Shown piece after piece: positions 1 to 7,877 of a DNA stretch of 37,125 nucleotides. The first letter of the stretch is position 1, and the number at the start of each line of letters is the position of its first letter. The notes under the pieces are model-generated. The model did not search any database. It was not told the origin of the DNA and worked only from the letters and a program-made list of their open reading frames with translations. Both the position numbers and the translations under genes were made by a program. Origin of the DNA: JBELMB01 sp042088665 (lineage in GTDB: Bacteria; Pseudomonadota; Alphaproteobacteria; Rhodobacterales; Rhodobacteraceae). The DNA is taken from contig JBELMB010000037.1 in the NCBI GenBank assembly GCA_042088665.1, forward strand, positions 1 through 37,125. The letters run 5' to 3'.

Positions 1-964
1 GGGCCTGAGACATCTCCAGATCCGCCCCGGCAAGCGTGCCATCCGCCAGTGTCAGACGCTGGTCTTTCCGCAGCACCTTGCGCCCACCGATTTCAAAGCT
101 GTCAATCTCTGACCCCGCCGTCGCCATGGCGTCAGTCACAAGAAACACGCGGTCAGAGCGGGGTTTGGCACCAAGAGCAATGCGAATGGTCGCCGGGTGG
201 ACGTGGTGTCCATCCGCGATGAGGCCGGCATAAACATCATCGCGCGCTAGGGTCGCCCCGACCAGACCGGGCGCGCGGTTGCCCAATTGGCTCATGGCGT
301 TGAACAGATGCGTGACACAGCGCGCACCTGCGTCGAAACAGGCGAGGCAAGTGGCATAGTCGGCATCCGTATGGCCAAGGGATACGATGACCCCTGCGTC
401 TGACATGGTCTTGATCTGATCCAGCCTCGTGTTCTCAGGGGCCACTGTCATCATCACGTTCGGCACGCTTTCGGCGGCCTTCAACACCACGCGCAAGTCC
501 TCGTCGGTCATCGAACGGATCAGCGCCGCGTCATGCGCCCCTTTGCGCGCGACAGACAGATGCGGCCCCTCGAGATGAAGGCCGATGATCCCCTCGACCC
601 GTTCAGCAAGCGCTTGTTCGACTGCAGCGATCGCAGACCGGGTCCGGTCCGGCACGTCCGTGATCAATGTCGGCAAAAGCGCGGTGGTTCCAGTGGTGGC
701 ATGCGCCTCGGCCATAAGCCGGAGCGTTTCCACGCTGGGGTCATCATTGAACATCACCCCACCGCCGCCGTTGACTTGCAGATCGACAAACCCCGGTGTG
801 ATCATCCCACCCGGAAGCTGCTCTTTCGGACACTCCGGCGGGACATCACGGTCGGCGCGAATGCTCACCGCGCCCTCATCTGACACGACAAGCGCGCAGC
901 CCTTGTGCAGGACCTGTCCGTCGTGGATCTGCGCCCCTACAAAGGCTTTTGCGATGCCGGTCAT
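1..964 (-). CDS. nagA: N-acetylglucosamine-6-phosphate deacetylase (3' end outside window)
   Basis: This gene encodes a cytoplasmic amidohydrolase that converts GlcNAc-6-phosphate to GlcN-6-phosphate and acetate. The first 321 codons are visible and the C-terminus lies beyond the left edge. Translation shows DLQVNGGGG near residue 61, the E. coli-type N-terminal metal-site variant. It also shows LHLEGPHLS with the metal ligand Glu132, LGHTD with His198, VTHLFNAM with His219, ADGHHVHP near 251, and LVTDAM with the catalytic Asp278. The spacing matches the E. coli enzyme. The start ATG overlaps the stop of the upstream SIS-domain gene by ATGA, so the two are translationally coupled. It would take the GlcNAc-6-phosphate made by either MurQ in this window. 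The assignment is firm. Confidence 0.95.
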   Translation of the reverse strand, partial: MTGIAKAFVGAQIHDGQVLHKGCALVVSDEGAVSIRADRDVPPECPKEQLPGGMITPGFVDLQVNGGGGVMFNDDPSVETLRLMAEAHATTGTTALLPTLITDVPDRTRSAIAAVEQALAERVEGIIGLHLEGPHLSVARKGAHDAALIRSMTDEDLRVVLKAAESVPNVMMTVAPENTRLDQIKTMSDAGVIVSLGHTDADYATCLACFDAGARCVTHLFNAMSQLGNRAPGLVGATLARDDVYAGLIADGHHVHPATIRIALGAKPRSDRVFLVTDAMATAGSEIDSFEIGGRKVLRKDQRLTLADGTLAGADLEMSQA

Positions 965-1995
965 ACCGTTTCAGTCACTTTCTTCAGATGCCTCGGTGCG
1001 TCGGGATTGATCCCGCGCGTGGCCGCCACCTGTTCGACCATGGCGTAAAAGCTGGCGATCAGGCTGATCGGATCCGTGAGCGGATGCCCCGTTCGATGCG
1101 CCGTCAGTCTTGTGGCCCTGTTCAGCTTGTTGCTGGTGGCAAAGACCGTCGCCCCCTTGCCTGCGATCTCGTCCGCCACCGTGGCGAGGGCCGCTTCGGC
1201 CTCGTCCTGCGCGGCGAGGCCGATCACCGGAAATCCGCCATCCACGATGGAGACCGGCCCATGCAGGACCTCTGCCGACGAATAGGATTCGGCGTGGATC
1301 TGGCAGGTTTCCTTGAATTTCAGCGCCGCCTCGTTCGAGATCGCATAAGACGGACCGCGCCCAAGACAAAAGATCGACGCGCGCCCGGCCAAGGCCGCCC
1401 GTGCCTCGGGCCAGTCGGTCTGCACCGCCTGTTCCAGAACGGTCGGCAGATCGGCGATGCTGCTGCACAAGGCCGCGTCCTCGGCCCATTCCGCCAAGAG
1501 CCAGATGCCCGCAATGGCCGAGTTTACAAAGGTTTTCGTTGCCGCAACGCTGATTTCCGGACCGGCATGCAAGTTCAGCGTGTGCTCTGCGACCCGTGAC
1601 AGCGGACTTTCCGGGTTGTTTGTCAGCGCCACCGACAAAGCGCCGCCAACGCGGGCCATGCGCGCCATTTCCACGATGTCCGGGCTTTTGCCCGATTGCG
1701 AAACCGATAGGCTGACGCTGCCGCCAAGGTTCAGTTCACGTTTGTAGATCGACGCGATCGACGGCCCGATCGAGGCGATCGGCGTGCCCATCAACAGCTC
1801 GGATGCATACTTCAGATAGGTCGCCACATGATCCGACGACCCGCGCGCCACGCTGACCATATATCCGGGGTTCCGGGCCCGGATCGCATCAGCGGCGCGG
1901 CGGATATCATCGCCCCCCTTCTGCAGCAACCGGTTGGCCGCCACGGGGATCTCCAGCACCTCGCGGCGCATCTGGGTCTGAGAGGGGCTCATCAT
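961..1995 (-). CDS. SIS-domain aminosugar-phosphate deaminase/isomerase (NagB-II/AgaS type)
   Basis: The 344-residue protein has two SIS domains and resembles the isomerase half of GlmS without the glutaminase domain. Visible motifs are ARGSSD at 50-55, SQSGKS at 99-104, a GPEISVAATKTF segment near 160, LGRGPSYAISNEAALKFKE near 225, and AESYSSAEVLHGP near 250. Family members of this type (NagB-II of Shewanella, AgaS) deaminate GlcN-6-phosphate or related sugar phosphates to the ketose phosphate. The position between nagA and a GntR regulator, with no classical nagB in view, supports GlcN-6-phosphate deaminase. Two ATGs are adjacent; the second (1992) is better spaced from an AGGA sequence. 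It lies 6 bp downstream of gntR and overlaps nagA. A galactosamine-phosphate substrate cannot be excluded. Confidence 0.88.
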   Translation of the reverse strand: MMSPSQTQMRREVLEIPVAANRLLQKGGDDIRRAADAIRARNPGYMVSVARGSSDHVATYLKYASELLMGTPIASIGPSIASIYKRELNLGGSVSLSVSQSGKSPDIVEMARMARVGGALSVALTNNPESPLSRVAEHTLNLHAGPEISVAATKTFVNSAIAGIWLLAEWAEDAALCSSIADLPTVLEQAVQTDWPEARAALAGRASIFCLGRGPSYAISNEAALKFKETCQIHAESYSSAEVLHGPVSIVDGGFPVIGLAAQDEAEAALATVADEIAGKGATVFATSNKLNRATRLTAHRTGHPLTDPISLIASFYAMVEQVAATRGINPDAPRHLKKVTETV

Positions 1996-2001
1996 GCGAT
2001 C

Positions 2002-2763
2002 CTACTCTTTGGCAAGGCGAAGCTCGGCTACGAAATTGTAGGCGTCCCCACGGTAGATGGATTGTGTGAATTCAACGACGCGACCATCCGCAAGGTAAGA
2101 CGTCCGTTCGATCCGCAGCCCGGCCATGCCGGTGGGCACTTCGAGCAACGTGGCGTTCGTCTCTTCGAGATTGATGGCAGAGATCTTTTGCAAGGCCCGC
2201 ACCGGCCTCAACCCCACCTCCCCCAGCACTTCGTACAACGAGGTTTCAACCAAAAGCGGGTTTGGCAACATACGCGTCGACAGCGACGCCCGTTCGATGG
2301 CCATGGGTTTGTCATCCGCGGTGCGCAACCGGGCAATCCGCGCCACCTGATCGTCCGGTGACAGCGCGAGGGCCAGCACTTCGTCCGGGGACGGCATGAA
2401 CACCCCGCGCTCCAGCCAGACGCTGGCCGAGGCCATGCCACGGCGCGACATGTCCTCGCTAAAGGAGGTGAGCCGGGACAGAGATTGCTCGATCTGCGGT
2501 GTGTCAGACGCAATGAAAGAACCCGACCCCTGCTTTTGCACGATGACGCCGTCTTCTGCGAGGGCCTGGATGGCCTTGCGGACGGTCACACGGGACAGCT
2601 CTGTTATGGCAGCGATTTCGCGTTCTGGCGGCAGCGAACTGCCGGCCTTCAAAAGCCCCCTGTCGACCCCCTCGCTCAGACGACGGCGCAACTGAACGTA
2701 GCGCGGGCCGCCATCGGGATGCAGCCAGCTTTTGGGGGTCAGGAACTCCGTGATGCTGGTCAT
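2002..2763 (-). CDS. GntR-family (HutC/UTRA) transcriptional regulator of amino-sugar genes
   Basis: The 253-residue protein has an N-terminal winged helix-turn-helix at about residues 20-86. It contains the GntR signature around LPPEREIA and SRVTVRKAIQALAEDGVI, ending with QGSGSFIA. A UTRA effector-binding domain follows at about 95-245. HutC/UTRA members such as NagR (YvoA) and DasR sense amino-sugar phosphates, which suits a gene lying between a sugar kinase and nagB-II/nagA genes. The start overlaps the kinase stop by four bases (ATGA), and the deaminase gene follows after 6 bp. It probably controls the divergent promoter at 3654-3807, where matching repeats flank both transcription units. 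The effector is inferred, not visible. Confidence 0.88.
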   Translation of the reverse strand: MTSITEFLTPKSWLHPDGGPRYVQLRRRLSEGVDRGLLKAGSSLPPEREIAAITELSRVTVRKAIQALAEDGVIVQKQGSGSFIASDTPQIEQSLSRLTSFSEDMSRRGMASASVWLERGVFMPSPDEVLALALSPDDQVARIARLRTADDKPMAIERASLSTRMLPNPLLVETSLYEVLGEVGLRPVRALQKISAINLEETNATLLEVPTGMAGLRIERTSYLADGRVVEFTQSIYRGDAYNFVAELRLAKE

Positions 2764-3653
2764 GATGCCACGACCGTCTGTGCGACTCTGGATCTTGCGA
2801 GTTGAAAGGCCCCGTCCAACGCGCTGCCAAGGCGATCCACACGGTTGGCCAAAAGATCCGGCGGCAGATAGGGCGCATACTGCGGACCAAGACCACCGGT
2901 CAGACAGAGGGCGTCACCGGCACGAAAGCCAAGCGCCTTCAGGCTTTGCACAAGATACGCGGCGCCAGAGGTCAGGGTGGCGCGCGCCCAGACGTCCCCG
3001 TCCGCGGCGCATGAGACGATGACCGGCGCAAAGGCCCCGTAATCACCGGGCGCAGCAGACATGCTGAAAGCGACAATCGCGTTCGGATCGCCATCGAATT
3101 CGGCGAACAGCGCGCGGGTTGCTGCGGTGTGATCAACCAGGCCATCGTGACACAGCAGGACCTGCTGCAGCCCGGCCCGACCCAGCCATGCCCCGGAGGC
3201 CTGATCGGACACATGAAAGCCCCATCCACCGACGGAGGTGACCGCATCGCCCACTTTGCGCGCCGCGATCGAACCGGTCCCGACGGCCAGAAGACATCCA
3301 TCTTGCGCGCCCAAGGCTCCGGCGACGGTTGTCGGGCAGTCATCCGTGACGACCGCATTCCGGAACGGCAGAGCAGCGGCAATGCGCGCACTGTCCTCGG
3401 GCGTCATGACGCCCGCGAGCCCCAGATGAGCAACAGCACCGGTCAGCGCATCCGCAGTCACACCAGCCCGCTGCGCCGCGGCACTTACCGTGTCAGTGAT
3501 GTTCCGGATTGCCAGCTCCGGGTCCGAAGTGGCATTCGCAGCGCCCCCTTCGGCACGCGCCAGGATCCCGTCAGAGGGCGTGCCAATGGCAGCGCGGCAC
3601 CCCGTGCCGCCCCCGTCTACCGCTATGATGACGCTATGTGCCAATTCACTCAT
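2760..3653 (-). CDS. BadF/BadG-family amino-sugar kinase (GlcNAc/MurNAc kinase candidate)
   Basis: This ASKHA-fold kinase starts with the phosphate-loop motif DGGGT (residues 13-17) and has AVGTGSIAARK and GGWGFHVSDQASGAWLGR in the middle and CLTGGLGP near the C-terminus. These are typical of the BadF/BadG/BcrA/BcrD ATPase family, which includes eukaryotic GlcNAc kinase, GspK and clostridial MurK (GlcNAc and MurNAc). The reading frame is open to 3701. The ATG at 3653 is preferred because an AAGG sequence lies 8 nt upstream and the homologous N-terminus begins there; ATG 3659 is the alternative. As first gene of the leftward operon, it would phosphorylate the sugar delivered by the divergent ABC importer, giving the substrate for MurQ or NagA. 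Specificity for GlcNAc, GlcN or MurNAc is not readable. Confidence 0.85.
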   Translation of the reverse strand: MSELAHSVIIAVDGGGTGCRAAIGTPSDGILARAEGGAANATSDPELAIRNITDTVSAAAQRAGVTADALTGAVAHLGLAGVMTPEDSARIAAALPFRNAVVTDDCPTTVAGALGAQDGCLLAVGTGSIAARKVGDAVTSVGGWGFHVSDQASGAWLGRAGLQQVLLCHDGLVDHTAATRALFAEFDGDPNAIVAFSMSAAPGDYGAFAPVIVSCAADGDVWARATLTSGAAYLVQSLKALGFRAGDALCLTGGLGPQYAPYLPPDLLANRVDRLGSALDGAFQLARSRVAQTVVAS

Positions 3654-3657
3654 ATGC

Positions 3658-3785
3658 ATACCCTTATAATACCTATTGAGCAAAAGATAGACCCATTTCA
3701 CCAGATAGCAGGGTTATTGGTCTTTCTTTCACCGTCAACACCTGACGTCGTGGAAAAAGGTAGACAATAGGTATCTAAAAGGTAT
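3658..3785. promoter_or_regulatory. Divergent promoter region with two copies of a CAATAGGTAT-N6-GGTAT element
   Basis: The element CAATAGGTAT-N6-GGTAT (21 bp) occurs at 3765-3785 on the plus strand and at 3658-3678 on the minus strand, each reading toward the gene it precedes. On the plus side a further GGTAG lies at 3759, giving three GGTA repeats at 3759, 3770 and 3781, exactly 11 bp apart. Each copy contains a -10-like hexamer (TATCTA at 3772; TATTAT on the minus strand at 3666-3671). Binding by the neighbouring GntR protein is inferred. Confidence 0.6.
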
Positions 3786-3807
3786 TAGACTTGAGAAGGA
3801 GATTCGA

Positions 3808-4713
3808 ATGCTGCCATCAACCACCGAAACACAGCCCGAGGGCGCCGCCATTGACGCCTTGCCGATGCACGAGGCTGCAGCCCGCTTTGTCGCGGGGCAA
3901 CAGGCAGCCCTGGCGACCGTCAACCACGCGAAATCCAGCATCGCAGACGGGGCAGAGATCATGGCCAGTGCCATTCGCGGCGGCGGCGCCCTGTTATACG
4001 TGGCGGCTGGCACTTCGGGTTTGATGGCCCTCGCGGATGCCTCTGAGTTGACCGGCACATTTGGCATTCCCGCCGATGCCATCCAAATCCACATGGCAGG
4101 CGGCGTGCCTGTGGACGGACGCATGCCGGGCGACACCGAAGATGACACCAAAGCCGCACAAACCCTCGCCGACACCGTCGCACCCGGGGATGTCGTGATC
4201 GCGCTGAGCGCCAGCGGCACCACGCCCTTCACGCTTGCCATCGCGGCAGCCGCGAAGGCGAAGGGCGCACAGATCATCGCGATAGCCAACAACCCACGCA
4301 CGCCGCTGCTGGATCTGGCGGACATTGCGATCTGCCTCGAAACCCCGCCCGAAGTCATTGCCGGCTCCACAAGGCTGGGGGCAGGAACGGCGCAAAAGGC
4401 CGCGCTGAACCTGATGTCTTCGCTCATGGGGATCAAGCTGGGCCATGTCTTTCAGGGCCTGATGGTCAACGTCATCGCCGACAACGCCAAGCTGGTCAGG
4501 CGCGCCGCGGGGATCGTCACACGCATCGCAGGCGTTCCCACCGCACAGGCCGAAGCGGCACTGGCGCAGGCCGGTGGCGATGTCAAAACCGCCATTCTTG
4601 TCGCCTCGGGCAGCCCGCTTGACGCTGCCCGCAAAAGCCTCGCCGCGCACAGCGGGCACCTTGGCCCCTGCCTTCGGGATCTTTCAACCAACCAGAACAC
4701 AATCGAACCATAA
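3808..4713 (+). CDS. MurQ-like N-acetylmuramic acid 6-phosphate etherase, divergent copy
   Basis: The 301-residue SIS-domain protein belongs to the MurQ family, which cleaves the lactyl ether of MurNAc-6-phosphate to give GlcNAc-6-phosphate and D-lactate. The two catalytic glutamates are kept at Glu80 (DASE) and Glu111 (TED), with the same 31-residue spacing as E. coli Glu83 and Glu114. SASGTTPF, AGSTRLGAGTAQK and GLMVNVIADNAKL are also family motifs. Several canonical segments differ: GTSGL instead of GTSGR, SELTGTF instead of SECPPTF, MPGDTED instead of VEGAED, and no RNP-x-TMDLDRLST motif at the N-terminus. An AAGGAG Shine-Dalgarno sequence lies 6-7 nt before the ATG. The gene leads the CUT1 transporter operon. 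It may act on MurNAc-6-phosphate or on a related ether. Confidence 0.82.
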   Translation: MLPSTTETQPEGAAIDALPMHEAAARFVAGQQAALATVNHAKSSIADGAEIMASAIRGGGALLYVAAGTSGLMALADASELTGTFGIPADAIQIHMAGGVPVDGRMPGDTEDDTKAAQTLADTVAPGDVVIALSASGTTPFTLAIAAAAKAKGAQIIAIANNPRTPLLDLADIAICLETPPEVIAGSTRLGAGTAQKAALNLMSSLMGIKLGHVFQGLMVNVIADNAKLVRRAAGIVTRIAGVPTAQAEAALAQAGGDVKTAILVASGSPLDAARKSLAAHSGHLGPCLRDLSTNQNTIEP

Positions 4714-4724
4714 GGGAGACTACC

Positions 4725-5978
4725 ATGAAACATACCAAACTGATCGGCGCCATGCTGGCATCGACACTGATCGCGGGCGCCGCCAGCGCCCAGGACGTCA
4801 CGCTGACCATCGAAAGCTGGCGCAACGATGACCTGTCGATCTGGCAGGACCAGATCATCCCGGCCTTCGAGGCCGCGCACCCCGGCATCAAGCTGAATTT
4901 CACCCCCTCTGCCCCGGCTGAATACAACGCGGTGCTGAACTCCAAGCTGGACGCAGGCTCGGCCGGCGACATCATCACCTGCCGCCCGTTCGACGCCTCT
5001 CTGGCGCTGTTCGAGGCCGGTCATCTGGCAGATATCAGCGATCTCGACGGCATGTCGAACTTCTCCCCCGTTGCCAAATCCGGCTGGAGCACGGATGACG
5101 CCTCGGTGCAGTATTGCGTCCCGATGGCCTCGGTGATCCACGGATTCATCTACAACAAGGAAGCCTTTGCCGAAGTGGGTGTCGAGGTTCCGACAACCGA
5201 GGCAGACTTCTTTGCCGTGCTGGAAAAGATCAAGGAAGACGGCAACTACACCCCGATGGCCATGGGCACCAACGACCAGTGGGAAGCCGCCACGATGGGC
5301 TACAACAACATCGGGCCGAACTACTGGAAGGGCGAAGAAGGCCGCCTTGCATTGCTGTCCGGCGAGCAGAAGCTGACCGATGAGGCCTGGATTGCACCGT
5401 ATCGCCAATTGGCAAAATGGGCGGAGTATCTCGGCGACGGCTACGAGGCGCAAACCTATCCTGACAGCCAGAACATCTTTACGCTGGGCCGGGCCGCGAT
5501 CTATCCCACCGGTTCCTGGGAAATCTCTGGTTTCAACGGTCTGGCCGATTTCGAAATGGGTGCCTTTTACCCGCCGGTGCAGAATGCCGGTGACACCTGC
5601 TACATCTCGGACCACACCGATATCGGGATCGGCATGAACGCGGCAACCGAGAACGCCGAAGCGGCCAAGACCTTCTTGTCGTGGGTCGGCTCGCCGGAAT
5701 TCGCGACGATCTTTGCGAATGCGCTGCCGGGCTTCTTCCCGCTGTCCTCCGCCCCCGTCACGCTGGAAGACCCCCTTGCGCAGGAATTCATTTCCTGGCG
5801 CGGCAAATGCGAGAGCACGATCCGGTCGACCTACCAGGTTCTGTCCCGGGGCACGCCCAACCTTGAGAACGAGACATGGAATGCCTCCGTGGCCGTGATC
5901 AAGGGCACGGAAACACCCGAAGAGGCGGGCGCGCGTCTGCAGACGGGTCTGGCCAGCTGGTACGACCCGCAAAAGTAA
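4725..5978 (+). CDS. ABC transporter periplasmic sugar-binding protein (SBP_bac_1, CUT1)
   Basis: This is the 417-residue periplasmic receptor of the CUT1 importer encoded downstream. A signal peptide spans residues 1-22 with predicted cleavage ASA|QD. The mature protein starts with VTLTIESWRNDD and has the AFEAAHPGIKLNF segment typical of family 1 sugar-binding proteins. GRAAIYPTGSWEI and AAKTFLSWVGSPE further along are also characteristic. A GGGAG ribosome site precedes the ATG, 11 bp after murQ. Linkage to an etherase, a sugar kinase and nagA suggests an amino sugar such as MurNAc, GlcNAc or a disaccharide as ligand. A strong hairpin follows the stop codon, a common arrangement for keeping binding-protein mRNA more abundant than permease mRNA. 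Confidence 0.9.
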   Translation: MKHTKLIGAMLASTLIAGAASAQDVTLTIESWRNDDLSIWQDQIIPAFEAAHPGIKLNFTPSAPAEYNAVLNSKLDAGSAGDIITCRPFDASLALFEAGHLADISDLDGMSNFSPVAKSGWSTDDASVQYCVPMASVIHGFIYNKEAFAEVGVEVPTTEADFFAVLEKIKEDGNYTPMAMGTNDQWEAATMGYNNIGPNYWKGEEGRLALLSGEQKLTDEAWIAPYRQLAKWAEYLGDGYEAQTYPDSQNIFTLGRAAIYPTGSWEISGFNGLADFEMGAFYPPVQNAGDTCYISDHTDIGIGMNAATENAEAAKTFLSWVGSPEFATIFANALPGFFPLSSAPVTLEDPLAQEFISWRGKCESTIRSTYQVLSRGTPNLENETWNASVAVIKGTETPEEAGARLQTGLASWYDPQK

Positions 5979-5997
5979 GCCTGACAGAGGCAAGACA

Positions 5998-6037
5998 GGC
6001 TGCCCCGGACCGATCCCATGCGGATCCCGGGGCAGCC
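5998..6037 (+). terminator. Strong intercistronic hairpin after the binding-protein gene
   Basis: The arms GGCTGCCCCGG (5998-6008) and CCGGGGCAGCC (6027-6037) pair perfectly over 11 bp. An inner GATCC/GGATC stem with loop CATGC continues after a 3-nt bulge. No T-run follows, so it is not a classical intrinsic terminator. It more likely stabilises the 3' end of the upstream mRNA or attenuates read-through into the permease genes. Confidence 0.75.
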
Positions 6038-6100
6038 CCCCACAGGCCACCCCACACTCAGCCAAGCCGTCAAAAGCGCCTTTTACGGCAGGATAGAGAC

Positions 6101-7027
6101 ATGACCGATCATCCGAAAAAACCGAAATTCAGATGGCACATCGTGGTGTTTCTGGCACCCGCCGTGCTGGTCTACACCGCGGTGATGATCTTTCCGCTGT
6201 TCAACACATTGCGCCTGTCGCTGTTCACCGAAGTTGACCAGACACGCGTCTACGTTGGCCTGCAGAACTTTCGCACGCTGTTTGGCGACAGCGTCTGGTC
6301 GACCCAGTTCTGGAACGCACTTGGCAATAATTTCTGGTTCTTTGTCATCCACATGCTTGTGCAAAACCCCATCGGCATCGCGTTGGCCGCGATCCTCAGC
6401 CATCCGAAACTGCGCTTTGCCAGCTTCTACCGTTCCGCCATCTTCATCCCGACGATCCTGTCTTTCGTCATTGTCGGGTTCGCATGGAAACTGATCCTTT
6501 CGCCGATCTGGGGCATTGCGCCGGGCATGCTGGACGCCGTCGGCCTCAAGTCGCTTTACGCGCCCTGGCTGGGCAAAGAAGCCTATGCCCTGACCACGCT
6601 GTCGCTGGTCTCTGTCTGGCAGTTTGTCGGCATCCCGATGATGCTGATCTACGCCGCCCTGCTGTCGATCCCCGACGAGATCCTCGAGGCCGCCGAGGTC
6701 GAAGGGATCACCGGGCTGGCCGCATTCTGGAAGATCAAGCTGCCGCTGATCCTACCCTCGATCGGGATCATCTCGATCCTGACCTTTGTGGCCAATTTCA
6801 ATGCCTTTGACCTGATCTACGCCGCGCAAGGCGCACTTGCGGGGCCGGATTTTTCCACCGACATCCTTGGCACCTTCATGTATCGCACCTTCTTTGGCTT
6901 TCAGCTGCAACTGGGCGATCCACACATGGGCTCTGCCATTGCGTCCGCCATGTTCGGGATCATTCTGATCGGCGTCTGCATCTATCTGTTCGGCATCCAG
7001 AGCCGCATGCGCCGCTATCAGTTCTGA
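6101..7027 (+). CDS. ABC transporter permease, CUT1 (MalF/UgpA type)
   Basis: The 308-residue inner-membrane protein starts with a short polar N-terminus, then a first membrane span in FLAPAVLVYTAVMIFPLF. It has further spans to give the usual six. The cytoplasmic EAA loop begins at Glu196 (EAAEVEGITGLAAFWKIKLP) and contacts the ATPase. The ATG at 6101 is preceded by AGGA; the frame is open upstream to 5876, but that extension has no membrane-protein character. It pairs with the permease at 7038, 10 bp downstream, in a heterodimeric sugar channel. The substrate is presumed to be the amino sugar bound by the 4725-5978 protein. Confidence 0.92.
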   Translation: MTDHPKKPKFRWHIVVFLAPAVLVYTAVMIFPLFNTLRLSLFTEVDQTRVYVGLQNFRTLFGDSVWSTQFWNALGNNFWFFVIHMLVQNPIGIALAAILSHPKLRFASFYRSAIFIPTILSFVIVGFAWKLILSPIWGIAPGMLDAVGLKSLYAPWLGKEAYALTTLSLVSVWQFVGIPMMLIYAALLSIPDEILEAAEVEGITGLAAFWKIKLPLILPSIGIISILTFVANFNAFDLIYAAQGALAGPDFSTDILGTFMYRTFFGFQLQLGDPHMGSAIASAMFGIILIGVCIYLFGIQSRMRRYQF

Positions 7028-7037
7028 GGAGACAGCC

Positions 7038-7877
7038 ATGAACGCCGCCCGTCAGAACCGCCTCAACACGATTGCTGCGCATGGGGCCCTGATCCTCTAT
7101 ACGCTGATCGCCCTCTTCCCGGTCTTTGTCATTGTCATCAACAGCTTCAAAACCCGCAAGGCGATCTTTCGCGAGCCGCTGGCCCTGCCGGACGCCGACA
7201 GTTTTTCGCTGATTGGCTATGAGACGGTCCTCAAGCAGGGAGATTTCTTCCTCTATTTCCAGAACTCGATGATCGTCACCGTGGGATCGCTGTTCTTTAT
7301 CCTGCTCTTCGGAGCCATGGCCGCCTTTGCGCTGGCGGAATACCGGTTCAAGGGCAATGTGCTGATGGGCCTCTATCTGGCGCTTGGCATCATGATCCCG
7401 ATCCGCATCGGCACTGTCGCGATCCTGGAAATGATGGTGCAGACCGGGCTCGTGAACACGCTTTGGGCGCTGATCCTCGTTTACACCGCACAGGGCCTGC
7501 CGCTGGCCGTCTTTATCCTGAGCGAGTTCATGCGCCAGGTCAGTGATGACCTCAAGAACGCCGGCCGCATCGACGGGCTGAGCGAATACACGATCTTCTT
7601 TCGCCTGGTCCTGCCATTGGTGCGGCCCGCCATGGCGACGGTTGCGGTGTTCAACATGATCCCGATCTGGAACGATCTGTGGTTCCCGCTGATCCTCGCC
7701 CCCTCCGAAGAGGTCAAGACGCTCACTCTGGGCTCTCAGGTGTTCATCGGGCAATTCGTGACTGACTGGAACGCTGTTCTCTCTGCCCTCTCCCTCGCGA
7801 TCCTGCCGGTGCTGGCGCTTTATGTCATCTTTTCCCGTCAGCTGATCCGGGGCATCACATCAGGAGCCGTGAAATGA
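7038..7877 (+). CDS. ABC transporter permease, CUT1 (MalG/UgpE type)
   Basis: The 279-residue inner-membrane protein has the MalG-type layout. A first span lies at about residues 15-35 followed by NSFKTRKAIF, and the EAA-like loop at about 170-195 reads DLKNAGRIDGLSEYTIFFRL, ending in the LPLVRPA segment. A GAGGAG ribosome site overlaps the stop of the preceding permease. Its own stop overlaps the next start by ATGA, so the dehydrogenase that follows is translated in step with the transporter. It forms the second half of the sugar channel. Confidence 0.92.
   Translation: MNAARQNRLNTIAAHGALILYTLIALFPVFVIVINSFKTRKAIFREPLALPDADSFSLIGYETVLKQGDFFLYFQNSMIVTVGSLFFILLFGAMAAFALAEYRFKGNVLMGLYLALGIMIPIRIGTVAILEMMVQTGLVNTLWALILVYTAQGLPLAVFILSEFMRQVSDDLKNAGRIDGLSEYTIFFRLVLPLVRPAMATVAVFNMIPIWNDLWFPLILAPSEEVKTLTLGSQVFIGQFVTDWNAVLSALSLAILPVLALYVIFSRQLIRGITSGAVK

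Noticed and set aside
5998..6037. Rho-independent terminator
   Set aside because: The stem is strong but no T-run follows and the next gene belongs to the same transporter, so complete termination is unlikely.
4452..6065. Long minus-strand frame of 537 codons
   Set aside because: It lies antisense to murQ-like and the sugar-binding-protein genes, is arginine/glycine rich with no domain, and mirrors the GC-rich third-position bias of the sense genes.
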